Assembly: GCF_002224285.1 (NCBI RefSeq)
Contig: NZ_CP022436.1
Coordinates: 3,100,001 to 3,164,000 of the forward strand
Direction of reading: 5' to 3'
Length of the DNA stretch: 64,000 nt
Source of the DNA: Arthrobacter sp. YN
GTDB lineage: Bacteria > Actinomycetota > Actinomycetes > Actinomycetales > Micrococcaceae
Made by a program: the position numbers and the translations under genes. The notes beneath the pieces were generated by a model, which was given only the letters and a program-made list of their open reading frames with translations, had not been told where the DNA came from and ran no database searches. Shown piece by piece: positions 24,422 to 33,560 of this stretch (the first letter of the stretch is position 1; each line of letters begins with the position of its first letter).

Positions 24422-25479
24422 GCACTCCCGTGTTGAACAAGGCTGTTGTCAACGAGAATGCCCGTATCCTGGGCATCGGCGCCTACCGCCCCGATGTCAT
24501 TGTTACCAACGACGACGTCTGCCAGTGGATCGACTCCTCCGACGAGTGGATCCGCCAGCGCACCGGCATCATCACCCGCCACCGTGCTGCTGCTGACATC
24601 AGCGTCATTGACATGGCTGAAGGCGCCGCACGCGAAGCGTTGCAGCAGGCTGGAATCGAAGCGTCCCAACTGGGCGCCGTAATCGTGTCCACCGTGACGC
24701 ACCCTTACGCTACGCCGTCGGCTGCCGCTGCGCTCACCGAACGTTTGGGCGCGACGCCGGCACCCGCCTTCGATATCTCGGCCGCCTGTGCCGGGTACTG
24801 CTATGGCGTGGCCCAGGCCGATGCCCTGGTTCGTTCCGGCGCAGCACAATACGTCCTGGTTGTTGGCGCGGAGAAGCTTTCCGATGTCATCGACAACCAC
24901 GAACGCACCATCTCGTTCCTCCTTGGCGACGGCGCAGGTGCTGTGGTGGTTGGCCCGTCCGACACTCCTGGCATCGGCCCCTCCGTCTGGGGCTCAGACG
25001 GCAGCAAGTGGGACGCCATCGGCATGACCCACTCCCTCGAGGACGTCAAGAAGCTGGGCGAGTCCGCCCGGCACTCCGATGAAATCGACGATCCCGCCAT
25101 TCTTTCGGCAACACAGGATGTTTGGCCCACCCTGCGGCAGGACGGTCAGACCGTGTTCCGCTGGGCCGTGTGGGAGATGGCCAAGGTTGCCCAGCAGGCA
25201 CTGGACGCCGCCGGAATTGAAGCAAGCGACCTCGCTGCCTTCGTTCCGCACCAGGCAAACATGCGGATCATCGACGAGATGGTCAAGAAGCTCAAGCTTC
25301 CCGAATCCGTTGTCATCGGCCGCGACATCGCCCAAGCGGGCAATACCTCCGCGGCGTCGATCCCGCTGGCAACGCACCGCCTGCTTCAGGAAAACCCTGA
25401 ACTGAGCGGCGGCCTGGCCCTGCAGATCGGGTTCGGCGCCGGTCTGGTCTTCGGCGCCCAGGTAGTGGTCCTGCCGTAG
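24418..25479 (+). CDS. fabH: Beta-ketoacyl-ACP synthase III
   Basis: A 353-residue protein that condenses an acyl-CoA primer with malonyl-ACP to start fatty acid synthesis. The catalytic triad is visible: Cys124 in AACAGYCYG, His in VPHQANMRI, and Asn in AGNTSAASIP. In Actinobacteria this enzyme usually accepts branched primers; the sequence alone does not prove primer choice. It is followed by a hairpin at its stop codon and by acpP 117 bases later. Confidence 0.95.
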   Translation: MSTPVLNKAVVNENARILGIGAYRPDVIVTNDDVCQWIDSSDEWIRQRTGIITRHRAAADISVIDMAEGAAREALQQAGIEASQLGAVIVSTVTHPYATPSAAAALTERLGATPAPAFDISAACAGYCYGVAQADALVRSGAAQYVLVVGAEKLSDVIDNHERTISFLLGDGAGAVVVGPSDTPGIGPSVWGSDGSKWDAIGMTHSLEDVKKLGESARHSDEIDDPAILSATQDVWPTLRQDGQTVFRWAVWEMAKVAQQALDAAGIEASDLAAFVPHQANMRIIDEMVKKLKLPESVVIGRDIAQAGNTSAASIPLATHRLLQENPELSGGLALQIGFGAGLVFGAQVVVLP

Positions 25480-25500
25480 ACCGGGACTCGTCCCGGCTAC
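25476..25500 (+). other. Hairpin at the fabH stop codon
   Basis: GTAG-A-CCGGGA (25476-25486) pairs with TCCCGG-CTAC (25491-25500) around CTCG, with one bulged A. The TAG stop of fabH is inside the stem. No T-tract follows; it may limit read-through or stabilise the mRNA end. Confidence 0.5.
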
Positions 25501-25538
25501 CACCAGCCAACTGAATACGACTTACAAACCCAAACCGT

Positions 25539-25550
25539 AAACCGCGGTTT
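25539..25550. promoter_or_regulatory. 12-bp palindrome upstream of acpP
   Basis: AAACCGCGGTTT is a perfect palindrome 46 bases before the acpP start, in the 117-base fabH-acpP gap. It could be an operator or part of an acpP promoter region. No known regulator motif is recognised. Confidence 0.35.
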
Positions 25551-25596
25551 GCCCCCTTTCCGGCAGTAGCCGGTACAACAAGAAAAGGAGCCAACA

Positions 25597-25842
25597 ATGG
25601 CTAGCAACGAAGAAATCCTGGCCGGCCTGGCTGAAATCGTCAACGAAGAGACGGGCCTCGCCACCGAAGCCGTAGAGCTCGACAAGTCCTTCACCGAGGA
25701 CCTGGACATCGACTCCATCTCCATGATGACCATCGTCGTCAACGCTGAAGAGAAGTTCGGCGTCCGCATTCCGGACGAAGAGGTCAAGAACCTCAAGACC
25801 GTCGGCGACGCCGTCAGCTTCATCGCCAACGCACAGGCCTAG
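25597..25842 (+). CDS. acpP: Acyl carrier protein
   Basis: An 81-residue acidic protein. EDLDIDSISMM carries Ser40, the phosphopantetheine attachment site. It carries growing acyl chains between fatty acid synthesis enzymes. A ribosome binding site (AAGGAG) precedes the ATG. It is separated from fabH by 117 bases containing a hairpin and a palindrome, and from fabF by another hairpin, consistent with its need for higher expression than its neighbours. Confidence 0.95.
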   Translation: MASNEEILAGLAEIVNEETGLATEAVELDKSFTEDLDIDSISMMTIVVNAEEKFGVRIPDEEVKNLKTVGDAVSFIANAQA

Positions 25843-25853
25843 TCCTGACACCA

Positions 25854-25895
25854 GCTGTGCCGGGCCGGGATTATCGTCCTTGCGCCCGGCACAGC
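25854..25895 (+). other. 12-bp perfect stem-loop between acpP and fabF
   Basis: GCTGTGCCGGGC (25854-25865) pairs with GCCCGGCACAGC (25884-25895) around an 18-base loop. There is no T-tract. It likely works as a partial terminator or 3' stabiliser that raises acpP over fabF. Confidence 0.55.
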
Positions 25896-25975
25896 CGCAA
25901 TACCACCCAAAGATTTTTTTGCCTCCCCTTGTGAAAGCTGCAGGAGGGATGGCTGATCCGACAGAGAGTGATCGC

Positions 25976-27211
25976 ATGGCACGCAAAGTAGTCATAACCG
26001 GTCTGGGGGCCACCACTCCCATCGGCGGCGACGTACCCACAATGTGGCAGAACGCGCTGAAAGGGGTCTCCGGCGCCCGCACGCTCGAAGACGAGTGGGT
26101 GGCCAAATACGACCTCCCCGTTCACTTTGCTGCCCGGTGCTCCACGCCGGCACTTGAGGTTCTGAACCGCGTCGAGGCCAAGCGCATGGACCCATCCACG
26201 CAGTTTGGTGTCATCGCCGCACGTGAAGCCTGGTCCGACTCCGGTATCGAAGAGATAGACCACGACCGTCTGGCAGTAGCCTTCGCCACGGGCATCGGCG
26301 GTGTTTGGACCCTCCTGGATGCTTGGGACACGCTCAGGGACAAGGGCCCGCGCCGGGTCCTGCCCATGACCGTTCCCATGCTCATGCCCAACGGCGTGGC
26401 CGCAGCGGTCAGCCTCGACCTCGGCGCCCGCGCCGGAGCGCACACCCCCGTTTCGGCGTGTGCGTCCGGCACCGAAGCCCTCCACCTCGGCCTGGACCTG
26501 ATCCGCTCCGGCAAAGCAGACGTCGTTGTGTGCGGTGGCGCTGAAGCTGCCATCCACCCGATGCCGTTGGCCGCGTTCTCCTCCATGCAGGCATTGTCCC
26601 GCCGCAACGACGAGCCGGAGCGTGCCTCCCGCCCGTACGACACCGACCGCGACGGTTTCGTCATGGGTGAAGGTGCCGGCGCACTGGTCCTTGAGGCCGA
26701 GGAACACGCCATTGCCCGTGGCGCCCGGATCTATGCCGAACTGGCCGGAACGTCCGTCACAGCGGATGCTTACCACATCACCGCACCGGACCCCGAAGGC
26801 CTTGGTGCTACCCGCGCTCTGAAGGCGGCAATGTTCGATGGCCGCATCCAGGCCGAGGACGTGGTCCACGTCAACGCACATGCCACGTCGACTCCTGTCG
26901 GTGACAAGCCCGAGTACACGGCGCTGCGTGCTGCTCTGGGGACCCACGTAGACAACGTGGCGGTCTCTGCCACCAAGTCGCAGATGGGCCACCTCCTGGG
27001 CGCTTCAGGGGCCGTTGAAGCAGTATTGACCGTGCTGGCGGTCTACGAGCGCAAGGCCCCAGTGACCATCAACCTCGAAAACCAGGATCCCGAGATCCCC
27101 CTCGACGTCGTGACGTCCGTCCGCGATCTTCCCAGCGGCGACATCGTGGCACTGAGCAACTCCTTCGGCTTCGGCGGACACAACGCCGTCATTGCGGTCA
27201 GGAACGTCTGA
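25976..27211 (+). CDS. fabF: Beta-ketoacyl-ACP synthase II
   Basis: A 411-residue elongation enzyme. MARKVVITGLGATTPIG begins the usual N-terminus, so ATG 25976 was preferred; the ATG at 25949 is in frame. The catalytic Cys lies in VSACASGTEAL and the two His in NAHATSTPVGD and QMGHLLGASG. It extends acyl-ACP chains by two carbons. It is the last gene of the fab operon, followed by a very strong hairpin. Confidence 0.93.
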   Translation: MARKVVITGLGATTPIGGDVPTMWQNALKGVSGARTLEDEWVAKYDLPVHFAARCSTPALEVLNRVEAKRMDPSTQFGVIAAREAWSDSGIEEIDHDRLAVAFATGIGGVWTLLDAWDTLRDKGPRRVLPMTVPMLMPNGVAAAVSLDLGARAGAHTPVSACASGTEALHLGLDLIRSGKADVVVCGGAEAAIHPMPLAAFSSMQALSRRNDEPERASRPYDTDRDGFVMGEGAGALVLEAEEHAIARGARIYAELAGTSVTADAYHITAPDPEGLGATRALKAAMFDGRIQAEDVVHVNAHATSTPVGDKPEYTALRAALGTHVDNVAVSATKSQMGHLLGASGAVEAVLTVLAVYERKAPVTINLENQDPEIPLDVVTSVRDLPSGDIVALSNSFGFGGHNAVIAVRNV

Positions 27212-27254
27212 CCGCACTTGGAGCACGCTCCTTTATCGAAGCTTGGTTGAAACA

Positions 27255-27290
27255 TGAGAAGGGCCCCACCACCAGGTGGGGCCCTTCTCA
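27255..27290. terminator. 16-bp perfect terminator hairpin after fabF
   Basis: TGAGAAGGGCCCCACC (27255-27270) pairs with GGTGGGGCCCTTCTCA (27275-27290) around ACCA. It lies between convergent fabF and the DUF3145 gene and probably serves both directions, although a T-tract is missing. Confidence 0.75.
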
Positions 27291-27366
27291 CTGCTATGGA
27301 AGACGCTGCTTCTTGTTGGATGCGGCCGGCGGACTTTGTGCGGTCCGCTTACCTGGTGCTGCTCCG

Positions 27367-27870
27367 CTAACCGACCTGGTGCAACCAGCGAACCGGAGCG
27401 CCCTCTGCTGCATGCCGGAAGGGTTCGAGTTCCTCGTCCCACGCCTCACCCAGCGCCAGGGACAACTCGTGGTAGACAGCTGAGGGGTCACCTGCACCTG
27501 ATTCATAGGCATAGCGGATGCGGTCCTCGGTAACCATGATGTTGCCATGGACGTCGGTGACGGCATGGAAAATTCCAAGCTCCGGGGTGTGGGACCAACG
27601 GGCTCCGTCCACTCCCTGGCTCGGTTCTTCGGTGACCTCATAACGCAAGTGGGCCCAGCCCCGAAGGGCCGACGCCAACTGCGCCCCCGTGCCGGGCGTT
27701 CCCGTCCACGACAACTCCGCCCGGAACATTCCAGGCGCAGCAGGTTGAGGGGTCCACTCAAGATCGGTCCGCTTGTCCACGACCGATCCAATGGCCCACT
27801 CAACGTGCGGGCAAAGTGCCGTAGGGGCCGAGTGCACAAACAGGACACCGCGGGTTGTTGCAACAGACAT
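27367..27870 (-). CDS. DUF3145 family protein
   Basis: A 167-residue protein. MSVATTRGVLFVHSAPTALCPHVEWA is the typical DUF3145 start; the ATG at 27870 follows GGAGG at good spacing, and an ATG at 27882 is an alternative. ELSWTGTPGTGAQLASALRGW and ITEDRIRY-like segments are also typical. The family is confined to Actinobacteria, usually close to the fab cluster, and its function is not known. It is convergent with fabF. Confidence 0.85.
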   Translation of the reverse strand: MSVATTRGVLFVHSAPTALCPHVEWAIGSVVDKRTDLEWTPQPAAPGMFRAELSWTGTPGTGAQLASALRGWAHLRYEVTEEPSQGVDGARWSHTPELGIFHAVTDVHGNIMVTEDRIRYAYESGAGDPSAVYHELSLALGEAWDEELEPFRHAAEGAPVRWLHQVG

Positions 27871-28108
27871 TCCATCCTCCATAGCTGTAGGTACGTCTTC
27901 CCCAACGACCTCTGCCTGGATGTTTGCTGTTGCTGCCGGATGCCATGAAAACTCTGTGGGCCCTGACAGGCTATTCAGTTATGTGAAGTGCTACTGACGA
28001 TCTTGGCATAAGGATAACCCTCAACTGTGAATTGAAGGTTTCCCCGTGGTGCTCTTATTTTGCCGTACGGCGCCGGTTTCCGCCAGTGCGGCTCATGAGC
28101 GGTCCTGC

Positions 28109-29035
28109 TCAAGCCCTGGGGTGCGCCTGCTGATAGCTTTTCCTCAGCCGGTCCACGGACACATGGGTATAAATCTGCGTGGTCGCCAGGCTGCTGTGTC
28201 CTAGAATTTCCTGGACGGCGCGCAGGTCCGCTCCCCCGTCCAAAAGGTGGGTTGCCGCGCTGTGCCTGAGCGCATGCGGTCCCGTGGCCGACGTATCGCC
28301 CAAAGCTTGCAGCAACTCGCTGACAACGGCCCGGATCTGGCGTGGATCAACCCGGTTGCCCCGTACGCCCAAAAAGAGGGCCGGTCCGCTGCTGGGGGTG
28401 ACCACTGCAGGACGTCCCCGACGAAGCCAGTCATCGACTGCCACAGCTGCCGGGACCCCATACGGGACAGTCCGCTCCTTGTTTCCCTTGCCCAGGACCC
28501 GGAGAGTCCGCCGGTCCGGGTCGAGGTCATCAATATCCAGGCCGGCAAGTTCTCCAACGCGAACTCCGGTGGCGTACAGGAGCTCCACCATGGCCCGGTT
28601 GCGAACAGCCATGGGGCCTCCTTCTGAGGCTGCCGTATTCAGGTCATCCACCATCCGGGTTACCTGCTGCTGCTGAAGGACTCCTGGCAGAGATTTGTCC
28701 CGTTTGGGTGCCTGAAGCCGGATCGCCGGGTCTGTGGCAATGAGTTCCTCCCGCAGGGCCCAGGCGGTGAAAGACCTGGCCGTGGCAGCCCGGCGGGCCA
28801 GGGTCGCCCGGGCCATGCCCGCTTCACTTTGCGCACCCAGCCAGCGACGCAGGGAACCCAGCTCGAGCTGGCCGAGCTCTTCGATACCTTCCTGCACGGC
28901 AAAACCGAGGAGGCTCTCCACATCTGCAAGATAAGCACGCACAGTGTGCGCCGACCTCGCCCGTTCACCCTCCAGGTAGCGGCGAAAGCCAGCAAGGGCG
29001 CTGAGCATCGATGATGGCAGTGATTGTCCGTTCAC
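28109..29035 (-). CDS. xerC: Tyrosine recombinase XerC
   Basis: A 308-residue tyrosine recombinase. The N-terminal SAM-like domain (SALAGFRRYLEGERARSAHTVRAYL) is followed by the catalytic domain with Arg in YATGVRVGELAGL, Lys in GKGNKERTVPYG, HALRHSAATHLL, GHSSLATTQIY and the nucleophile Tyr. It resolves chromosome dimers with XerD. Starts at GTG 29035, with a weak upstream TTG at 29065 as the alternative. It sits beside dprA at the end of the rpsP-to-xerC run and is a chromosomal housekeeping gene, not the prophage integrase. Confidence 0.88.
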   Translation of the reverse strand: MNGQSLPSSMLSALAGFRRYLEGERARSAHTVRAYLADVESLLGFAVQEGIEELGQLELGSLRRWLGAQSEAGMARATLARRAATARSFTAWALREELIATDPAIRLQAPKRDKSLPGVLQQQQVTRMVDDLNTAASEGGPMAVRNRAMVELLYATGVRVGELAGLDIDDLDPDRRTLRVLGKGNKERTVPYGVPAAVAVDDWLRRGRPAVVTPSSGPALFLGVRGNRVDPRQIRAVVSELLQALGDTSATGPHALRHSAATHLLDGGADLRAVQEILGHSSLATTQIYTHVSVDRLRKSYQQAHPRA

Positions 29036-29095
29036 ACGTCCCACTGTGCCAGCATCGGGCACCAACAGGTCGGATCAACATGTTTCCAATCCTGC

Positions 29096-30328
29096 TCAGG
29101 TGTTTTTGGCCCGTTTCCAGGCGCCACGTTCCGAGCTGGCCAATCCCATGAGTCCCAGCCGACCGAGGCCTGCACGCACAGCATCCGGGCTCAGGCCCGC
29201 CACCACGGTCAGCTTCTCCACTGAACTGGTGGATCGGAGGGGCAGAGCATCCAGAAGAATGAGATCTTCCAGCGACAAGCCATCGTGCACTGACGTGTCG
29301 GCGCTTTTTTCCTCACTGGTGGATTCTCCGATCGCCCCGGCCAGTTCTGCAATCTCGCCCACGTCAGTGACGCAGACAGCTCCTCCGTCCCGCAGCAGGC
29401 GGTGGCAACCTGCCGAGTTGGCGCTGTGAATGGATCCCGGAACTGTCGCAACAACCCTGCCGATCGATTCAGCATGATGAGCAGTGTTAAGTGCACCGGA
29501 GCGCCAACGAGCCTCCACCACGACGGTGACGGATGCCAGCGCGGCAATGATCCTGTTCCGCTGCAGGAACCGGTACCGGGTAGGGGCTGACCCAGGCGGC
29601 ACCTCCGAGATGACAGCCCCCTGGGTGGCGACAGCCCGAAGCAGGTCCTCGTTGCCGGAGGGGTAGAAGCGGTCCACACCGCCGGCCATCACGGCAATGG
29701 TGGGCAGCCCGGCTCCCCCACCACTGAGCGCCCCACGGTGCGCATGGGCATCGATGCCATAGGCCCCTCCGGAGATCACCGCGTAGCCACGCTGCGCCAA
29801 GCCATACGCGAAATCTCCCGTAACGGACGCACCATAACTCGTACTGTCTCTTGACCCCACCAAGGCAATGGTTCGACCCAAGGGCGGCAGCGGCTGCTCC
29901 TGGCCCCGCCACCACAAACAGAGCGGTTCCTGGAGTCCAAGGTCCTCCAGTTGCTCCGGCCATAACTCATCCCCGGGAATGATCAAGCGCCCACCCAGGC
30001 GACGCATGGTTTCAAGGTCGCGTTCCGGGGCGAGGTCACCAACGCGCGGCGCCCATCTCCGGAGAGTAGCCGGGAGCCCCACCCACGTGGACGGTCCCCC
30101 GGCCTCAACCAGCAGGGCGGACACCTCCTGCTCCACGGTGGGACCTGTCGCCAGTTCCCCGGTGGCCACGCCCAGGGCATCAACCGCCCCGAGAGCCCGT
30201 ACCAAGGCGAGCCCCACGGAGTCCTGCGGCTCCATGAGCCGGGCAAGTGCTGCCCGCGCAATCCGTTCTTTGTCCTGCATCCCCATTGCTGCCACTGGAT
30301 TGCTTCCCTTCGATTCAATGTCTGTCAT
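29096..30328 (-). CDS. dprA: DNA processing protein DprA
   Basis: A 410-residue protein. The Rossmann-like DprA core shows IALVGSRDSTSYG, VISGGAYGIDAHAHRGAL, TIAVMAGGVDRFYPSGN, and the RFLQRNRIIAALASVTVVVEA region. DprA loads RecA on incoming single-stranded DNA during transformation. Its ATG overlaps the comM stop by 4 bases. A C-terminal winged-helix-like part (LEDLILLDALPLRSTSSVEKL) is present. Confidence 0.93.
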   Translation of the reverse strand: MTDIESKGSNPVAAMGMQDKERIARAALARLMEPQDSVGLALVRALGAVDALGVATGELATGPTVEQEVSALLVEAGGPSTWVGLPATLRRWAPRVGDLAPERDLETMRRLGGRLIIPGDELWPEQLEDLGLQEPLCLWWRGQEQPLPPLGRTIALVGSRDSTSYGASVTGDFAYGLAQRGYAVISGGAYGIDAHAHRGALSGGGAGLPTIAVMAGGVDRFYPSGNEDLLRAVATQGAVISEVPPGSAPTRYRFLQRNRIIAALASVTVVVEARWRSGALNTAHHAESIGRVVATVPGSIHSANSAGCHRLLRDGGAVCVTDVGEIAELAGAIGESTSEEKSADTSVHDGLSLEDLILLDALPLRSTSSVEKLTVVAGLSPDAVRAGLGRLGLMGLASSERGAWKRAKNT

Positions 30329-31866
30329 GTCGCACCCGCCGCTTGTCGCAGCACGAGCGCCTGGCCGATGTGGTCAACATCCGGTGTCCCGCCGTGTCCC
30401 AGGTCGGCGAGCGTCCATGCCAACCGAAGGACGCGATCGTAACCGCGGGCAGTCAACGTGCCTCGTTCCAATGCGGTGTCCAGGATCCGGGTGGTCCCCG
30501 ACGACAGCCTTAGTTCGCCTCGCAAGGTGCGTCCTGGAACTTGAGAGTTCGTTTCAAGCCCCAATTCCCGCAGCCGATCCAACTGGGCTTCCCTCGCTGT
30601 CAATACCCGGGCCGCTACAGCGCCTGTGTCCTCTTCCCGTCCTGCTTGACCGAAATCCGCCAAGGAGACCCGTTCAACCTGGAGCTGGATGTCTACCCGG
30701 TCCAGCAGCGGGCCCGACATCCTCCCGAAGTACCGCCGCCGCATCATGGCAGTACATGTGCAGTCCATACCCTTGCCTGACGCCTTCCCGCACGGGCAAG
30801 GGTTGGCAGCAAGGATGAGTTGGAAACGGGCTGGGTATGCCGCCGTTCCTGCCGAGCGGTGAATGACCAGTTCCCCACTCTCCAGCGGCTGCCGGAGCGC
30901 ATCGAGCACTCGGCGCTCATACTCCGGGGCTTCGTCCAGGAACAACACACCGCGATGCGCCCGGGAGGCAGCACCCGGGCGCGGGAGCCCGGATCCACCG
31001 CCAATGATGGCCGCAGCTGTGGCACTGTGATGCGGGTTCTCGAAAGGCGGCCTACGGATCAGCCGAACGGCCGATGATTGCACGGCGGCCAACGAATGGA
31101 TGGCCGTCACCTCCATCGCAGCGTTATCTGCCAAATCCGGGAGCAGTCCGGGCAGACGCTCCGCCAGCATTGTTTTTCCAGCACCCGGCGGCCCTGTCAG
31201 CAACATGTGGTGGCCGCCGGCGGCGGCGACTTCAAGGGCCCGGCGCGCCTCGCCTTGGCCCGACACGTCGCAGAGGTCCGGCACCATGGCATGGTCGCCG
31301 TCGTCGTCGTCAGGGACGCAGCAGTCCCCGGGGTCGTAGTCGAGGGCCAACTCCTTGGGGTCGGCCCCGAAGTCGAACGCAAGCCTGGCGAGCGTCTTGT
31401 ACCCGCGGACGTTCGCCCCCGGTACCAAGGAAGCCTCCGCGGCGTTTGAGTCAGCTACCACGATGTCCGGATAGCCAGCCTGAACGGCCGCCATCACCGC
31501 CGGCAGAATGCCCCGGACCGGCCGCAACCGACCGTCCAAGCCCAGTTCCGCGATGAAGACCGTCCCGCCGATGGAACGGACGTCGTTGGCTGCGCAAAGA
31601 ACCGCCATGGTGATCGCCAGGTCAAAGCCGGAGCCCCGTTTTGGGAGGGACGCCGGAATCAGGTTGGCTGTGATCTTTCGCCGGCTCAGCGGTATCCCGG
31701 AGTTTTGGGCAGCCGACCGGATTCGTTCCTTGGCTTCATTCAGTGCAGCGTCCGGCAGGCCCAGAATGACAAAGTTCGGAAGCGTCTGGCCGATATCGGC
31801 TTCAACCTCCACGATGTAGCCGTTGAGGCCCACCAGGGCAACGCAGTAGCTGCGCCCCACCCCCAT
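30325..31866 (-). CDS. comM: YifB/ComM family AAA ATPase
   Basis: A 513-residue protein. The N-terminal ChlI-like domain (LIPASLPKRGSGFDLAITMAVL, IAELGLDGRLRPVRG) is followed by an AAA+ domain with Walker A GPPGAGKTMLAERLPGLLP and Walker B FLDEAPEY, then a C-terminal AAA lid. ComM helps branch migration during integration of transforming DNA in species where it was studied. It begins one base after the yraN stop (TGAATG) and overlaps dprA, so the three are co-translated. Confidence 0.92.
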   Translation of the reverse strand: MGVGRSYCVALVGLNGYIVEVEADIGQTLPNFVILGLPDAALNEAKERIRSAAQNSGIPLSRRKITANLIPASLPKRGSGFDLAITMAVLCAANDVRSIGGTVFIAELGLDGRLRPVRGILPAVMAAVQAGYPDIVVADSNAAEASLVPGANVRGYKTLARLAFDFGADPKELALDYDPGDCCVPDDDDGDHAMVPDLCDVSGQGEARRALEVAAAGGHHMLLTGPPGAGKTMLAERLPGLLPDLADNAAMEVTAIHSLAAVQSSAVRLIRRPPFENPHHSATAAAIIGGGSGLPRPGAASRAHRGVLFLDEAPEYERRVLDALRQPLESGELVIHRSAGTAAYPARFQLILAANPCPCGKASGKGMDCTCTAMMRRRYFGRMSGPLLDRVDIQLQVERVSLADFGQAGREEDTGAVAARVLTAREAQLDRLRELGLETNSQVPGRTLRGELRLSSGTTRILDTALERGTLTARGYDRVLRLAWTLADLGHGGTPDVDHIGQALVLRQAAGAT

Positions 31867-32223
31867 TCAGCCCACACCCCGCAGGTGGTCAAGCTCAGGC
31901 TCGCCCACGCCGTCGTCGATGACCGACACGACGTCGACGCGTCTGCGGGGTGCCTTCAGCTCATGTTCCCGGCACCACCATGAAGCCAAGCGGTGGAGCC
32001 GGGCCAACTTGGCAGTCCCCACCGCTTCAAAAGGATGCCCGTAGGCAAGGCTCCGGCGGGTTTTGACTTCAGCCACCACCAGGGTGTCTCCGTCGATCGC
32101 GACGATGTCGATTTCACCGTCTGCGCATCGCCAATTACGATCGAGGATCCGCATCCCCTGGTTTTCCAGAAAACCGGCCGCCAGGGCCTCGCCGCTCCGG
32201 CCCAGCAGGTCTTTTGCTCTCAT
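31867..32223 (-). CDS. yraN: YraN family protein (UPF0102)
   Basis: A 118-residue endonuclease-fold protein. MRAKDLLGRSGEALAAGFLENQG, then RNWRCADGEIDIVAIDGDTLVVAEVKTR shows the nuclease motif E-I-D...E-V-K of the family. Its cellular role is not settled. The start at 32223 is preceded by GGAGG; in-frame upstream starts lack good spacing. It is linked to comM and dprA, as in many bacteria. Confidence 0.9.
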   Translation of the reverse strand: MRAKDLLGRSGEALAAGFLENQGMRILDRNWRCADGEIDIVAIDGDTLVVAEVKTRRSLAYGHPFEAVGTAKLARLHRLASWWCREHELKAPRRRVDVVSVIDDGVGEPELDHLRGVG

Positions 32224-32335
32224 GACCATCACCTCCGCTTACCAGCTTTCCGGCTGGCGGCGGTGGGCGGCAGGGGCTCACGATGCTATGTGGGTAAACC
32301 CTCCTGGATCACTGCTGTGGAGGAAGAGTCAGAAG

Positions 32336-32680
32336 CTAGTTTCCGAGATCGCCCAAGTCTCCGAGCCCGCCATCCTTGGGCAAGGACAGGTCTTCACTGC
32401 GGGGCAGTTCTTCAACATTGACGTCCTTGAACGTGATCACGCGGACGTTCTTCACGAAACGGGCTGAGCGGTAAACATCCCATACCCAGGCATCCTGCAG
32501 GGTCAGGTCGAAGTAGACTTCACCGTCCGCGCTGCGTGCCTGTAAATCCACATGATTGGCCAGGTAGAACCGTCGTTCAGTTTCCACGACGTAGCTGAAC
32601 AGACCGACAACATCCCTGTACTCGCGGTAGAGCTGCAGCTCCATGTCGGTTTCATAGTTCTCAAGGTCCTCGGCACTCAT
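32336..32680 (-). CDS. DUF2469 family protein
   Basis: A 114-residue protein. MSAEDLENYETDMELQLYREYRDVVGLFSYVVETERRFYLANHV matches the highly conserved DUF2469 of Actinobacteria. The start at 32680 was chosen because the upstream extension is not conserved-looking. The C-terminus is a Gly/Leu/Asp repeat (GGLGDLGDLGN). It has no known function and typically lies next to rnhB. Confidence 0.88.
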   Translation of the reverse strand: MSAEDLENYETDMELQLYREYRDVVGLFSYVVETERRFYLANHVDLQARSADGEVYFDLTLQDAWVWDVYRSARFVKNVRVITFKDVNVEELPRSEDLSLPKDGGLGDLGDLGN

Positions 32681-32783
32681 AGTTCCATCTTGCACTATCT
32701 GCCGGGCGGCACGCGCCACAGTCAGCGCCACACGGTCCCCGCCCCCAAGCCACAGCAGAGCCGCAGCACTGTGCGGTGTGCCG

Positions 32784-33560
32784 TCAGCCGGCGTCAGGCC
32801 CCGTCAGGTTCCAACTGGTCCGGTGGTAGGCGCTGGGCCCCTGGAGCCGGATCACATCCCTGTGGGCGGAGGTGGCATATCCCTTGTTCTCGTTCCACCC
32901 GTAGGCAGGGACCTCCGAATGGAGGTCAACCATGATGCGGTCACGGGCCACTTTGGCCAGGACGCTGGCGGCGGCAACGCTGAGGCAGCTCATGTCTGCT
33001 TTGACACGGGTATGTACGGGAGCCTCGCACCAAGGTCCCGGTGTGGGCTCGTCAAAGAGGGAAGCCTGAACATCCGGGGAGAGCCAGTTGTGGCTGCCAT
33101 CCAGGAGGACGACGTCGGGCGTGGTTCCGCCGGCCAGGATCTCCAGCCACGCACGCGTCCCTGCCAGGCGCAAGGCGGCAATAATGCCAATGTCATCAAT
33201 TTCCCTGGACGAGGCGTGCCCTACGGCGGAGGCAACCGCCCATTCGCGGACCAAGGGTTCCAGCCTGTCACGGTCCTCGGGCTTGAGAAGTTTGCTGTCC
33301 CGCACATCGGCCAACAAGCCATGATCCTCGAGGTTGACCACAGCAATCCCTACACTGACGGGTCCTGCCAGGGCGCCACGGCCCACCTCATCCACACCGG
33401 CCAGCAACCGCACGCCGGGCGTCAGGAAGGACCGCTCCACGTCAAGGGTGGGGAAACCCACAGGGCTCTTGGCCTTGGTGGTGGGCTTGGCCTTCTTCTT
33501 GGTCTTGGCCGGGACTTTGACCTGAGTCTTGCCCGTGGGGCCGGCAGCCGTTGTTGCCAT
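32784..33560 (-). CDS. rnhB: Ribonuclease HII
   Basis: A 258-residue protein that removes ribonucleotides and RNA primers from DNA hybrids. [36 protein letters not shown] and [19 protein letters not shown] hold the acidic catalytic residues. An unusual Lys-rich N-terminal extension (residues 1-30, [13 protein letters not shown]) precedes the core. Its ATG shares one base with the lepB stop (TAATG), giving coupled translation. Confidence 0.93.
   Translation of the reverse strand: MATTAAGPTGKTQVKVPAKTKKKAKPTTKAKSPVGFPTLDVERSFLTPGVRLLAGVDEVGRGALAGPVSVGIAVVNLEDHGLLADVRDSKLLKPEDRDRLEPLVREWAVASAVGHASSREIDDIGIIAALRLAGTRAWLEILAGGTTPDVVLLDGSHNWLSPDVQASLFDEPTPGPWCEAPVHTRVKADMSCLSVAAASVLAKVARDRIMVDLHSEVPAYGWNENKGYATSAHRDVIRLQGPSAYHRTSWNLTGPDAG

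Noticed and set aside
28109..29035. xerC as a prophage or element integrase
   Set aside because: It belongs to the conserved run with dprA, comM and yraN, has XerC-type N-terminal sequence, and lies more than 11 kb from the prophage end.
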